A stretch of 64,000 bases of DNA, from assembly GCF_900454025.1 (NCBI RefSeq), contig NZ_UGQM01000001.1, forward strand, positions 1,612,001 through 1,676,000, given 5' to 3'. A program made the translations under genes and the position numbers. The notes under the pieces were generated by a model. It had not been told where the DNA came from. It made no database searches and saw only the letters and a list, made by a program, of their open reading frames with translations. Positions 53,780-62,376 of the stretch are shown here, in pieces (the stretch's first letter is position 1; every line of letters starts with the position of its first letter). This DNA comes from Mycolicibacterium gilvum (GTDB lineage Bacteria > Actinomycetota > Actinomycetes > Mycobacteriales > Mycobacteriaceae).

Positions 53780-54463
53780 GTGACCGACAGCGCCGACAGC
53801 GGATCCGGACGCAAGCCAGGGCTGGCTGCGACCAGCTATGCGCTGCTCGGGCTGCTGTCCTATGAGCAGGAACTCTCCGGATACGACATCCGGAAGTGGA
53901 TCGGCTGGACCATGCGCTTCTATTACGGGAGCCCGGCCTACAGCCAGATCTACAGCGAGCTCAAGAAACTGGAAAGCCTGGGCCTGGTGACATCCCGGGT
54001 CGAGAGCACCGGGGGTGCCCGCAGTCGCCGGCTGTACAAGATCGCCCCGGCCGGACTCGACGAGGTCATCCGCTGGGCGAACGACGAACCCTTCGATCCG
54101 CCCTCGCTCAAACACGGTCCGTTGTTGCGGATGACGTTCGGGCATCTGTCGACCCCGGCGCGGCTCAAAGAGCTTCTGAACGAACACATCGCCTACGCCG
54201 ACGAAATGGAACGTGAGGCAGCCAAGGACGCGCGGCTGGCTGGTGCCGATCCTTCGTGGGCGTACGCGCGGGTGGCGTTGCGGTGGGCGGAACGTTACTA
54301 CGCCAACGAGCGCGAACTCGCGCTGCAGATGATCAAGGATCTCGACGAGGCCGAGGCCGAGTTCCCTCGGGCCGCCCGCGGGGATCAGGCCGCGGTGGCG
54401 TGGCCGGAGCCCGCGTATTGGTACGAGGTCGAGCAGCGCGCGCAGTCCGAAGCGGACTCCTAG
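53780..54463 (+). CDS. PadR family transcriptional regulator
   Basis: The 227-residue protein has a PadR winged helix (about 17-95: TSYALLGLLSYEQELSGYDIR, then YSQIYSELKKLESLGLVTSR, and SRRLYKIAPAGLDEV). A Vir_C-type helical dimerisation domain (about 110-200) includes WAYARVALRWAERYY. PadR proteins repress genes for detoxification or aromatic catabolism until a small ligand binds. The gene sits between the thioesterase/flavin reductase pair and the KstD/KshA genes, so it probably controls this cluster. Convergent with the KstD-like gene (12 bp). Confidence 0.88.
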   Translation: MTDSADSGSGRKPGLAATSYALLGLLSYEQELSGYDIRKWIGWTMRFYYGSPAYSQIYSELKKLESLGLVTSRVESTGGARSRRLYKIAPAGLDEVIRWANDEPFDPPSLKHGPLLRMTFGHLSTPARLKELLNEHIAYADEMEREAAKDARLAGADPSWAYARVALRWAERYYANERELALQMIKDLDEAEAEFPRAARGDQAAVAWPEPAYWYEVEQRAQSEADS

Positions 54464-54475
54464 CGCCCGCCGGCC

Positions 54476-56176
54476 TCAGCCCCGCGCGGCGTCCAGTGCG
54501 GCGACGTAGCCGTACACCAGCCCCTGCGCGATGGTCGCGCCCGCGCCCGGGTAGGTCGCCCCGAAAGCGTTGGCGGCACAGTTGCCGATCGCATACAGGC
54601 CCTCGATGGCGGCGCCGTCCTCGCGCAGCACCCGTGCCCGTTCGTCGGCACGCAGCCCGCCGCACGTCCCCAAGTCGCTGAGCACCATCTTCACCGCGTA
54701 GAACGGACCCTTGGCCAGGGGCCGCAGGTTCGGGCTGGGCGTGACGGTCGGGTCGCCGTAGTAGCGGTCATAGGCGCTCTCACCGCGGTGGAAGTCGGAA
54801 TCGATTCCCGCGCCTGCGGATTCGTTGAAGCGTCGCATCGTGTCGCCGAAGGTCTCGGGCGGTACGCCCATCAGGCCGGCGAGCTCGCTGAAATCGTCTG
54901 CGCGGTGCGCGATCCCGGCGTCGTACCAGGACTGCGGAATCGCCATCCTCGGGAAGAGTTCGGCGGCGAACACGTAGCTGTTGCGGTATTTCTGGTCGAA
55001 CACGATCCACATCGACTCGACAGGCGTACCGGTGCGCTCCAGCTCGAGGACCCGTTGACCGAAGGACATGTAGTCGCTGGACTCGTTGGCGAAGCGGCGC
55101 CCGTTCTGGTCGACGATCAGGGAGCCGGGCAGGGAACGCTCGGCGAGCATGACCGCCGGCGCCTTGCCGGGCAGCGGCGCCACCGCGGGGAACCACCAGG
55201 ACTGATCCATCAATCCGATTGCCGCACCGCGGTCCTGGGCGATGCGGATGGCGTCGCCGGTGTTGGTGTCGGCGCCCAGGCTGACGCCGGGCTGCAGCGA
55301 TTCCGACTGGAACTTCCAGCGCATGTCCATGTTGTGGTCGAATCCGCCGGCGGCCAGCACCACGCCGCGACGGGCGGTGACCGTGATCTCGGTGCCGCGG
55401 TGCGACACCACAGCCCCGGTGACCCGGGCGTCGTCGCCGGTCAGTTCGACCAGCGCGGTGTCGGTCCACACCGGGATTCCGGCGCGCAACACACCGGCGA
55501 ACAGGCCGGCGGCCAGTGCCTGGCCGCCCGCGGCGTAGCGCCGGCCCAGCAGCAGTCCACCGACGCCCTGGCCGAGCCGTTTGGCGATGGTGGGCAGACC
55601 CTTGCGGGGCACGCGGGTCATCAGGTTGAGCCAACGGTAGTCCGCGCCGGTGGTCGGCATCGGGATGGTCACTTCCATCACGCCCGGCCGCAACCGGGGC
55701 AGGTACTCGCCGAGCACCGCGGTGTCGAGGGGTCGGCATTCGCAGGTGCGGCCCGCGGCGCTGCCGCCGGGCTGCTCGGGGTGGTAGTCGGAGTACTCGC
55801 GCGCCCAGAACAGCTTCATCGGGGTGGTGCGCCGCAGCATGTCGAGGGTGCCGGTCAGATGTGCGAGGAATCCCGCCGAACGCTCCGAGGGTGCCGCGCC
55901 GTCGACCACCGCATCGAGGTAGGTCCGGGCACGCTCGACGCTGTCACCGGCTCCGGCCGCGCCGAGCACCGGGCTGGCGGGCAACCACAGCGCGCCGCCC
56001 GAGCGCGCGGTCGACCCGCCGACGTACTCGGACTTCTCCACGATGAGCACCGAGAGCCCGGCCTCGTGCGCGGCGAGCGCGGCCGACATACCGGTCCCCG
56101 ACCCGACGACCAGCAGATCGACAGTGGTGTCCGAGACGGGAAGTCCGGCGGGAATCGTCGCAGAAGCAGCGGTCAC
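54476..56176 (-). CDS. KstD-like FAD-dependent 3-ketosteroid 1-dehydrogenase family protein
   Basis: The 566-residue flavoprotein is collinear with M. tuberculosis KstD. It has a dinucleotide loop VVGSGTGMSAALAA (23-36), GGSTARSGGALWLP (53-66), YSDYHPEQPGG (128-138), ADTNTGDAIRIAQDRGAA, GESAYDRYYGD (about 464-474) and a TYPGAGATI FAD-binding end. The Tyr residues of the YSDY and YDRYYG segments correspond to catalytic tyrosines of KstD enzymes. It introduces a 1,2 double bond into a 3-keto ring, using FAD. GTG start with TAACGT 7 nt upstream. Divergent from the KshA-like gene. The exact steroid or terpenoid substrate is unknown. Confidence 0.85.
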   Translation of the reverse strand: MTAASATIPAGLPVSDTTVDLLVVGSGTGMSAALAAHEAGLSVLIVEKSEYVGGSTARSGGALWLPASPVLGAAGAGDSVERARTYLDAVVDGAAPSERSAGFLAHLTGTLDMLRRTTPMKLFWAREYSDYHPEQPGGSAAGRTCECRPLDTAVLGEYLPRLRPGVMEVTIPMPTTGADYRWLNLMTRVPRKGLPTIAKRLGQGVGGLLLGRRYAAGGQALAAGLFAGVLRAGIPVWTDTALVELTGDDARVTGAVVSHRGTEITVTARRGVVLAAGGFDHNMDMRWKFQSESLQPGVSLGADTNTGDAIRIAQDRGAAIGLMDQSWWFPAVAPLPGKAPAVMLAERSLPGSLIVDQNGRRFANESSDYMSFGQRVLELERTGTPVESMWIVFDQKYRNSYVFAAELFPRMAIPQSWYDAGIAHRADDFSELAGLMGVPPETFGDTMRRFNESAGAGIDSDFHRGESAYDRYYGDPTVTPSPNLRPLAKGPFYAVKMVLSDLGTCGGLRADERARVLREDGAAIEGLYAIGNCAANAFGATYPGAGATIAQGLVYGYVAALDAARG

Positions 56177-56277
56177 CGAGGTGACGTTAGGGGCCGCCGC
56201 ACGCAGGCGGTAAACGGCCTCCTGATGAGTGGAACAGCGACCGTCCATCGAGGCCGGGGGGCGCTCTAATCGTGGGT

Positions 56278-57432
56278 ATGACTGTGCAGCCCCCCGCCGA
56301 CGAGGTGCGTCTGATCGAGGCCGACGCCGCACCGACCCGCTTCGCCCGTGGATGGCACTGCCTGGGCCTGATCCGCGACTTCGGTGACGGAACACCCCAC
56401 CAGGTCAACGCGTTCGGGCAGAAGCTCGTGGTCTTCCATGCCGAGGACGGCTCGATCAACGTGCTGGACAGCTACTGCCGGCACATGGGCGGAGACCTGT
56501 CGCAGGGCACGGTCAAGGGCAACGAGATCGCGTGCCCGTTCCACGACTGGCGCTGGGGTGGCGACGGCCGGTGCAAACAGGTTCCGTACGCCAAGCGCGT
56601 CCCTCGCCTGGCCCGCACCCAGACGTGGCCGACGCTGGAGCAGGACGGCATGCTGTTCGTCTGGAACGACCCGCAGCGCAAACCGCCGCCGGACGACGTC
56701 ACCATCCCGCGGATCGAAGGCGCCACCAGCGACGAGTGGACCGACTGGCACTGGTACACCACCGTGGTCCACACCAACTGCCGCGAGATCATCGACAACG
56801 TCGTCGACATGGCGCACTTCTTCTACATCCACGGGTCGCTGCCCACCCAGTTCAAGAACATCTTCGAAGGTCACACCGCGACGCAGTTCATGAGCAGCGG
56901 CGGCCGTCCCGACCTCGGCCAGGCCGAGGGCGGGGTCAAACTGCTGGGCACGACGTCACTGGCGTCCTACCACGGCCCGTCCTTCATGATCGACGACCTG
57001 ACCTATCACTACGAGCACGGCGACACGAAGACCGTGTTGATCAACTGCCACTATCCGATCGACGCGAATTCCTTTGTGCTGCAGTACGGCATCGTGGTGC
57101 AGAAGTCCGCCGACCTTCCTGAGGACCTGGCCGTGCAGACCGCGGTCGCTCTCGGTGACTTCGTGAAGATGGGCTTCGAACAGGACGTGCAGATCTGGCG
57201 GAACAAGGCGCGCATCGACAACCCGCTGCTGGTCGAGGAGGATGGTCCGGTGTATCAGTTGCGACGCTGGTACGAACAGTTCTACGTCGACGTCGAGGAC
57301 GTGACCCCGGACATGGTCGATCGCTTCGAGTTCGAGATCGACACGACACGGCCGCGCGAATCCTGGATGAAAGAGGTCGAGGACAACATCGCCGCCGGCC
57401 GGGTACCGAAGCTGGCGTCCGGAACCACCTGA
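56278..57432 (+). CDS. kshA: Rieske oxygenase, KshA family (3-ketosteroid 9-alpha-hydroxylase oxygenase)
   Basis: The 384-residue oxygenase has an N-terminal Rieske domain with C-R-H-M-G-G-D-L and CPFHDW (about 66-93) holding [2Fe-2S]. The KshA signature DNVVDMAHFFYIHGSLPTQFKN provides the Asp and two His of the mononuclear iron site. NCHYPIDANSFVLQYG and DNPLLVEEDGPVYQLRRWYEQFY are shared with mycobacterial KshA. It hydroxylates the steroid nucleus at C9 with electrons from a KshB reductase, which is not in the window. TCTAAT lies 7 nt before ATG 56278, favouring it over GTG 56272. Substrate preference cannot be read; mycobacteria often have several KshA copies. Confidence 0.88.
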   Translation: MTVQPPADEVRLIEADAAPTRFARGWHCLGLIRDFGDGTPHQVNAFGQKLVVFHAEDGSINVLDSYCRHMGGDLSQGTVKGNEIACPFHDWRWGGDGRCKQVPYAKRVPRLARTQTWPTLEQDGMLFVWNDPQRKPPPDDVTIPRIEGATSDEWTDWHWYTTVVHTNCREIIDNVVDMAHFFYIHGSLPTQFKNIFEGHTATQFMSSGGRPDLGQAEGGVKLLGTTSLASYHGPSFMIDDLTYHYEHGDTKTVLINCHYPIDANSFVLQYGIVVQKSADLPEDLAVQTAVALGDFVKMGFEQDVQIWRNKARIDNPLLVEEDGPVYQLRRWYEQFYVDVEDVTPDMVDRFEFEIDTTRPRESWMKEVEDNIAAGRVPKLASGTT

Positions 57433-57701
57433 TGACGGTTCGTCCCGACAACCGGCTCGCCGACGGTCCCATGGCCCCGGTTCAGTGCAACCGTTGCGCG
57501 GCAACCGTACTGGTCCGTAAGAGCAGTTGGCATCAGACCAGCGTGCAGTGGGACGCGACGGCGACGGCGCGATGCGAGGAGCGTCATGATGCCCGGCAGT
57601 TGGCGGGGGAGGGCGGTCTGTTCCTGACGTGCTCGGCGCTGGGGGACTCGGTCGCCGACGCGGTGGTGCGCGGTACCCTGCACACGGTCGACGACGCCTG
57701 A
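57432..57701 (+). CDS. Small cysteine-containing protein coupled to kshA
   Basis: The 89-residue protein starts with ATG that shares one base with the kshA stop (TGATG), so it is translationally coupled. It has a C-x-x-C pair (VQCNRCAATVLVRKSSW, about 19-35), a further CEER and FLTCSALGDS. The cysteines could bind zinc or iron, but the pattern is not that of a plant-type or [4Fe-4S] ferredoxin. Not recognised. The coupling suggests an accessory role for the oxygenase. Confidence 0.65.
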   Translation: MTVRPDNRLADGPMAPVQCNRCAATVLVRKSSWHQTSVQWDATATARCEERHDARQLAGEGGLFLTCSALGDSVADAVVRGTLHTVDDA

Positions 57702-57710
57702 GCGCCGCTA

Positions 57711-59285
57711 CTACCCGGCCGCGTGTGCTCCGGCGCGGCGGCCGCTGAAGACGCAGTCCGACAACGACAGTCCGCTGACGTAGCTGTTCGAGCAGATGCC
57801 GACCGCGGTGCGTCCCACCGCGTACAGCCCAGCCACGGTGCCACCGGCGCGGTGCATCACCTCGCCGGTCTTCTCGTCGACGACCAGCCCGCCGAGCGTC
57901 AGCCCGGGGACCGGATAGAACATCGACGACGCCGCGGAGATGTCGATCGAGTAGAACGGTCCCGTCGTCATCGGCGCACACAGACCGGGGTCCTTGTGTG
58001 CCGGATCACCGGTACCGGAGACGATTCCGGAGTTGTAGGCATCGACGGTGCGCCGCAGTCCGGCCGGGTCGATGCCGTTCTTGCGGGCCAGACCCTCCAG
58101 GGTGGAGCTCTTGCGGTGTCCGGTGGTGAACAGGTAGATCAACTGCAGACGCTGGAACAGCTGCGTCTGGGTCCGGACCTGACCGCGGATCTTCGCCCAT
58201 GTGCGCGCGTCGTAGATCGCCCATCCGGTGCCGCCGAACTCGCGCATCATCACAGTGCTGTGTGTGGCGCCGTAAAGGTCCTCGTTGGTGATCCGGAGGC
58301 CGTCGGCGCCGACGGTGAGGCCTTCGAGAAATGCGCTGGGCGGGGCGAGGAACCGCCAGGCGGCGACGTTGCCCATCTTGTCGGTGAACCCGCCGGCGTC
58401 GAGCCCCAGCGTGATCCCGTTGCCATCGTCGCCGGCGGTGCCCAGCGGGGAGATCTTCGTGAACTCCGGCGCGTGCGCCTGAACCCACTCGCGGTTGAAG
58501 ATGAAGCCGCCCGCGGCCAGGATCACCGACGGCGCGCGTGCTTCGGTCTGCACCGCTGCCTCGGCCCATAGCCGTTCGGCCCGGGCCACCACACCATTGA
58601 CCAGGCCCGGCATCCACGTGCCCAGTTTCGCGGTGGCTCTGGTCAGCACGCGGTGACGGTGTGCGTTGGGGTGGCCCTGATCCAGCACGCGGTATCGCAC
58701 CCCGACGACGCGGCCGGCGTCGGTGATCAGACCGTGGACGCGGGCCAGTGGAATCACAGTGACTCCCTTGGCTTTCGCCGAGTCCCGTAGGCGCTCGTAG
58801 AGCACTCGGCCCGAACTCATACCGGGGGCGAGCACGCGGTGTCCGCGCGGTGCCGGGGCAGCATGCTGAGCGTAGGGGTAGGCCTTCTCGTTGCCCGAGT
58901 AGTAGAGGTAGAAGTCGTCGGTGGGGTAGGACGTCTTGTACGACGACACGGGTCCACCGCGGAACTCGACGCCTTGCGCCTTCAACCATTCGATGAGGCC
59001 GGGACTTTCGGCACAGAAGCGTGTCAGCGTGTCCTCGCCGACCGCGTCGCCGACCTCCTGTGTGAGGTAGGCCCGAAGGTTGTCGACGGAATCGGTGTGG
59101 CCGCCCGCGTGTTGTTCGGCGGTGCCTGCGCCGGCGTAGATGATCCCGCCAGACAACGCGGTCGCGCCGCCACCGTAGCCGCGGTCCAGCGCGAGGACCC
59201 GTGCGCCGCGGTCGGCCGCCTCGATCGCGGCGGCCGCACCGGCGGCGCCGAACCCGACGACGATGACGTCGTACTCGTCGGCCAT
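57711..59285 (-). CDS. FAD-dependent dehydrogenase of the fumarate reductase/KstD superfamily
   Basis: The 524-residue flavoprotein has a Rossmann loop VVGFGAAGAAAAIEA (9-23), followed by GGGATALSGGIIYAG (37-51). It has ILAAGGFIFNREW in the middle and a C-terminal FAD contact TVAGLYAVGRTAVGICSNSYVSGLSLSD. It shares the superfamily fold with the KstD-like protein at 54476 but lacks its YDRYYG segment, so the reaction differs. Mycobacterial relatives are annotated as FAD-binding dehydrogenases. It starts 5 nt after the stop of the upstream gene and probably belongs to one operon with it. Convergent with the small Cys gene. Confidence 0.82.
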   Translation of the reverse strand: MADEYDVIVVGFGAAGAAAAIEAADRGARVLALDRGYGGGATALSGGIIYAGAGTAEQHAGGHTDSVDNLRAYLTQEVGDAVGEDTLTRFCAESPGLIEWLKAQGVEFRGGPVSSYKTSYPTDDFYLYYSGNEKAYPYAQHAAPAPRGHRVLAPGMSSGRVLYERLRDSAKAKGVTVIPLARVHGLITDAGRVVGVRYRVLDQGHPNAHRHRVLTRATAKLGTWMPGLVNGVVARAERLWAEAAVQTEARAPSVILAAGGFIFNREWVQAHAPEFTKISPLGTAGDDGNGITLGLDAGGFTDKMGNVAAWRFLAPPSAFLEGLTVGADGLRITNEDLYGATHSTVMMREFGGTGWAIYDARTWAKIRGQVRTQTQLFQRLQLIYLFTTGHRKSSTLEGLARKNGIDPAGLRRTVDAYNSGIVSGTGDPAHKDPGLCAPMTTGPFYSIDISAASSMFYPVPGLTLGGLVVDEKTGEVMHRAGGTVAGLYAVGRTAVGICSNSYVSGLSLSDCVFSGRRAGAHAAG

Positions 59286-59290
59286 GGTGC

Positions 59291-60370
59291 TCAGGCGAGC
59301 TGGAACGCGCTCAGCGGTGCCTCGGCGGGATACGTGGTGGGAGCGCCGATGTCGTAGGCGGCGTTGAGGGCCCCGATGAACGCCGGATCGTGCAACGGGG
59401 CGCTCGGGATGTCGAGATTGATGCCCTGTTTGCGGAGGTTGTCGACGAGCATGTCGATGGCCTTGTCGATGGTGAGATCGTCAGAGCCGTCCATGTTCTT
59501 CTTGAGCTCGTCGAAGTCGCTGAACACCTCGGCCGACCAGTGCACCAGGAACCGGAGGTCGTCGGTGTGGTGGCGCGCGATGACGTCGTCGCCGTTCTTG
59601 AGCACCCACCGGTCGCGGTCTGCGGGGTCGCCGGCGAACACGGTGTCGAAGGCCAGTCCGGCGGGCATCTGCTGCTCCAGCGGACCGTTGGCCTCGCCGC
59701 GGTGCACCATCATCTCGTTCTGCACCACGACGCCGCGGTTGTTGATCGGCGGCAGAAGACGTTTGGGGGCGGCGAGCGGACCCTCGGGCCAGTAGGTGAA
59801 GCCGCTACCCTCGTCGAGGGAGAACCACGTGATGACCTGGGCCATCTTGATCAAATAGTCGGAGAACAATCCGGACTTGCCCATCACGCTGCACAACCAG
59901 GTCGGGGCGTTCTCATGCCGCACACCGCGGAAGCTCGGCGAATCCAGATGTCCCGGATCACGGTTCGCGCACGGGCCGTTGATGTTGAACAGCATCAGCT
60001 CGGGTTTGGCGTACTGGGCTCCCCAGTAGCTCTTGGCATGGCTGAGGAACTTCTCGTTGTAGAAGACGTCGTGCAGTTCGGGGTAGAGCACAGCGCCGTA
60101 GTTGGCGAGGTAGCCGCGAAAGGTCGGGGTCAGGAACAAATCCAGCGACGGCTCGAAACCCTCGGGGAACGCACCGCTCATCGTGGCCATCAGCTCGTCT
60201 GCCGAGGCGAAGTGCTGGGCGATGATCAGCTTCCACGGCCCCCGGTCGTGCACCACGTCGAGGAGCCGGCGCTTCTGGTCCTCGGTGTACACCCCGTCGA
60301 CCTCGACGGGGGGTGCGGCGGGACGCAGGACATCGGACAGCTCCCTGCGTCGCTCCTCGGTGAGCATCAT
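59291..60370 (-). CDS. Unrecognised HxD...H protein, possible Fe(II)/2-oxoglutarate-type oxygenase
   Basis: The 359-residue soluble protein is of a family I do not recognise. It contains H141-L-D143 (DPGHLDSPSFRG) and a later H223-R224 in EMMVHRGEANG. This spacing fits the HxD...H metal triad of a cupin-like Fe(II) oxygenase. Aromatic-rich segments (WFSLDEGSGFTYWPEGP) lie between. A strong ribosome site GAGGAGA is 3 nt before the double ATG; 60370 is used. First gene of an operon with the FAD dehydrogenase at 57711. Assignment as an oxygenase is inference from the triad only. Confidence 0.6.
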   Translation of the reverse strand: MMLTEERRRELSDVLRPAAPPVEVDGVYTEDQKRRLLDVVHDRGPWKLIIAQHFASADELMATMSGAFPEGFEPSLDLFLTPTFRGYLANYGAVLYPELHDVFYNEKFLSHAKSYWGAQYAKPELMLFNINGPCANRDPGHLDSPSFRGVRHENAPTWLCSVMGKSGLFSDYLIKMAQVITWFSLDEGSGFTYWPEGPLAAPKRLLPPINNRGVVVQNEMMVHRGEANGPLEQQMPAGLAFDTVFAGDPADRDRWVLKNGDDVIARHHTDDLRFLVHWSAEVFSDFDELKKNMDGSDDLTIDKAIDMLVDNLRKQGINLDIPSAPLHDPAFIGALNAAYDIGAPTTYPAEAPLSAFQLA

Positions 60371-60473
60371 GGTTCTCCTCTTGTCGGCACGTGTCATGTC
60401 GTTGCGGCGATGGTCCCAGCCGCGGCGACCCTGCGACCGCGCGATGACCGTTGATCGGGACAGACTTTCGTGG

Positions 60474-60539
60474 CCCGCGAGCAGACGCATACCCGGGCGC
60501 GTCGCCGGCGTGTCCTGCGAGTTCGCGTCTGCTCGCGGG
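60474..60539. repeat. Intergenic palindrome with perfect 15-bp arms
   Basis: CCCGCGAGCAGACGC (60474-60488) and its exact complement GCGTCTGCTCGCGGG (60525-60539) are separated by 36 nt that are themselves GC-rich and partly self-complementary. It lies between two minus-strand genes, 23 bp after the esterase stop, and may be the terminator of that operon. It shares GCGAGC and GTCTGC words with the 40-41 kb repeats. Confidence 0.65.
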
Positions 60540-60561
60540 TGGTGGCGGGGAGGGGATACGG

Positions 60562-61506
60562 TCAGAACGGCAGGGGTTCAGCGAATTTCGCCCGCAGCAG
60601 TGCGCCGATCTCGGCCATGGCGAGTCGGCCGCGGGCGGTGCCGTCGGGCCGCATCAGGAAACCGTGGTACATCCCGGGATACCGGGTCAGGGTCGTCTGG
60701 ACGCGGGCGTCGCGCAGCCTCTGTGCGTACCGTTCGCCCCAGTCGCGGATCGGATCGCATTCGCCGGTGACGACGATCGCCGGCGGCAGGCCCGAAAGGT
60801 CCTCGGCGTAGGCAGGGATGCGGTACGCGTCATGCGGTGCGCCCACCCCGTCGTCGGCCAGCTCGTGCATGTAGTCGATGTCCGCGCGGGACAGCAGCGG
60901 AGCGTCGGGCATCGCAACCATCGACGGCGCCGCCATATCGCGATCCAGACCGGGATACATCAGCACCTGAGCGCAGATCACCGGTCCGCCACAGTCTCTG
61001 GCCGCCAGGGTCACGGCGGCAGCGAGGGATCCGCCTGCGCTGTCACCCGCGACGGCCAACCGTGCCGGGTCGACACCGAGCGATGTGGCGTTCTCGGCAA
61101 CCCACGTGGTCACCGCGGAGCAGTCGACGAACTGTGCGGGGGCGGGATGTTCCGGTGCCAGCCGGTAGTCCACCGAGACCACCGTCGCGGTGCTGCCTGC
61201 GGCCAGTGCTCTGGCGAGCGGTTCGAAGGATCTGTTGGAGCCCATGACCATTCCGCCGCCGTGGAAGTAGACCACCACCGACGCGTCGGTGGCGTCGGTG
61301 GGCCGGTAGATGCGCAGTGGGATCGGACCATCGGGGCCGGGGGCGCAGCGCTCCTCGATGGAGGCCATCGCCGGCATGTCGTCGGGCACAGGGGTGTTCT
61401 CGACGCCGGCCCGCACCGCATCCAGTCCGCGCTCGTGCATCGGCGGGATGGGGCCGAACGATGCGACGCGCGCTGCGGCGTCGGGATCGAGTGTGGGGCC
61501 GGGCAT
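60562..61506 (-). CDS. HSL-family (family IV) esterase/lipase
   Basis: The 314-residue alpha/beta hydrolase has the oxyanion motif YFHGGGMVMG (about 79-88), the nucleophile GDSAGG (Ser about 154), an acid in ECDPIRD and the base His in MYHGFLMR. This combination defines hormone-sensitive-lipase-type esterases, many of which occur in mycobacteria (Lip family). No signal peptide. The ATG directly follows the SDR stop (TGAATG). In this cluster it could cleave an ester or lactone of the ring substrate. Confidence 0.9.
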   Translation of the reverse strand: MPGPTLDPDAAARVASFGPIPPMHERGLDAVRAGVENTPVPDDMPAMASIEERCAPGPDGPIPLRIYRPTDATDASVVVYFHGGGMVMGSNRSFEPLARALAAGSTATVVSVDYRLAPEHPAPAQFVDCSAVTTWVAENATSLGVDPARLAVAGDSAGGSLAAAVTLAARDCGGPVICAQVLMYPGLDRDMAAPSMVAMPDAPLLSRADIDYMHELADDGVGAPHDAYRIPAYAEDLSGLPPAIVVTGECDPIRDWGERYAQRLRDARVQTTLTRYPGMYHGFLMRPDGTARGRLAMAEIGALLRAKFAEPLPF

Positions 61507-62376
61507 TCAGTGTTTGGCCGGGTCGAAGCGGCGCTCGGTGCGCAGTTGCGGAGCCTGGCGGGTGCTCAGGACGCGGGCCCGTTCGGTCATCGCCGAGGAC
61601 ACATACTCGGGCTGGGTCAGCAGGTAGAACTCGCCCGCGGCCGCCTGGTCGAACACCACCTCGGCGGCGGCGACCGGATCCATTGCGGCAGCCTTGATGT
61701 CGAGCATCGCCGCACGCTGGGACTCTGCGGCCGTGACGGCCTCGGAGTCGGAGTCGTCGACACCGCGGGCGGACTCGAAGATGTTGGACACCACCGCTCC
61801 CGGCAGCACCGCCTGCACATGGATGTGGTCGTGCCCGGCGTGGCGGACTTCCAGGTGCAGACACTCGGTCAGAGCCAGCACCGCGTGTTTGGTGACGATG
61901 TAGGGGGCCTGCAGCGGGACGACCGCCACCCCTCCGATCGACGACATGTTCCACACCCACGCGGGCGTGCCCGCGTCGATCATCTTCGGCAGGAAGGCGC
62001 GGACACCGTGGAACACCCCGTCGACGTTGATGTCCATGATCCGATTCCAGTTGGCGACCGGGGTGTCCCAGAGATAGCCGAACTGTTCGACCCCGGCGTT
62101 GTTCACCAATAGGCGGACCGGACCCACGTCACGGTAGACACGGTCGGCGAGCTCCTGCACCGCGACGGGGTCACGGACATCGCACATCGCGTCCACCGCG
62201 ACACCGCCGGCGGCCTCGAGTTCGGCGCGCAAACCCGCGACGGCGCCGGCGTCGATATCGACCAGCACCACCGTCATTCCGAGGCTGCTCGCGTAGCGCG
62301 CCAGCCCCGCTCCGATCCCCGCGCCGGCGCCGGTGATGACGGCGACGCCACCGGCGAACGTGCCGCGGGCGCTCAC
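61507..62376 (-). CDS. Short-chain dehydrogenase/reductase
   Basis: The 289-residue classical SDR has the NAD(P) loop ITGAGAGIGAGLA (about 15-27), the strand motif LVDIDAG with Asp (suggesting NAD preference) and NNAG. The catalytic set is Ser in NMSSIGG and Y-I-V-T-K. The tail is longer than usual (about 40 extra residues, ending RTERRFDPAKH). It would oxidise or reduce a hydroxyl/keto group on the substrate. The GTG start overlaps the NTF2-like stop by 4 nt, and its stop abuts the esterase ATG. Confidence 0.9.
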   Translation of the reverse strand: MSARGTFAGGVAVITGAGAGIGAGLARYASSLGMTVVLVDIDAGAVAGLRAELEAAGGVAVDAMCDVRDPVAVQELADRVYRDVGPVRLLVNNAGVEQFGYLWDTPVANWNRIMDINVDGVFHGVRAFLPKMIDAGTPAWVWNMSSIGGVAVVPLQAPYIVTKHAVLALTECLHLEVRHAGHDHIHVQAVLPGAVVSNIFESARGVDDSDSEAVTAAESQRAAMLDIKAAAMDPVAAAEVVFDQAAAGEFYLLTQPEYVSSAMTERARVLSTRQAPQLRTERRFDPAKH

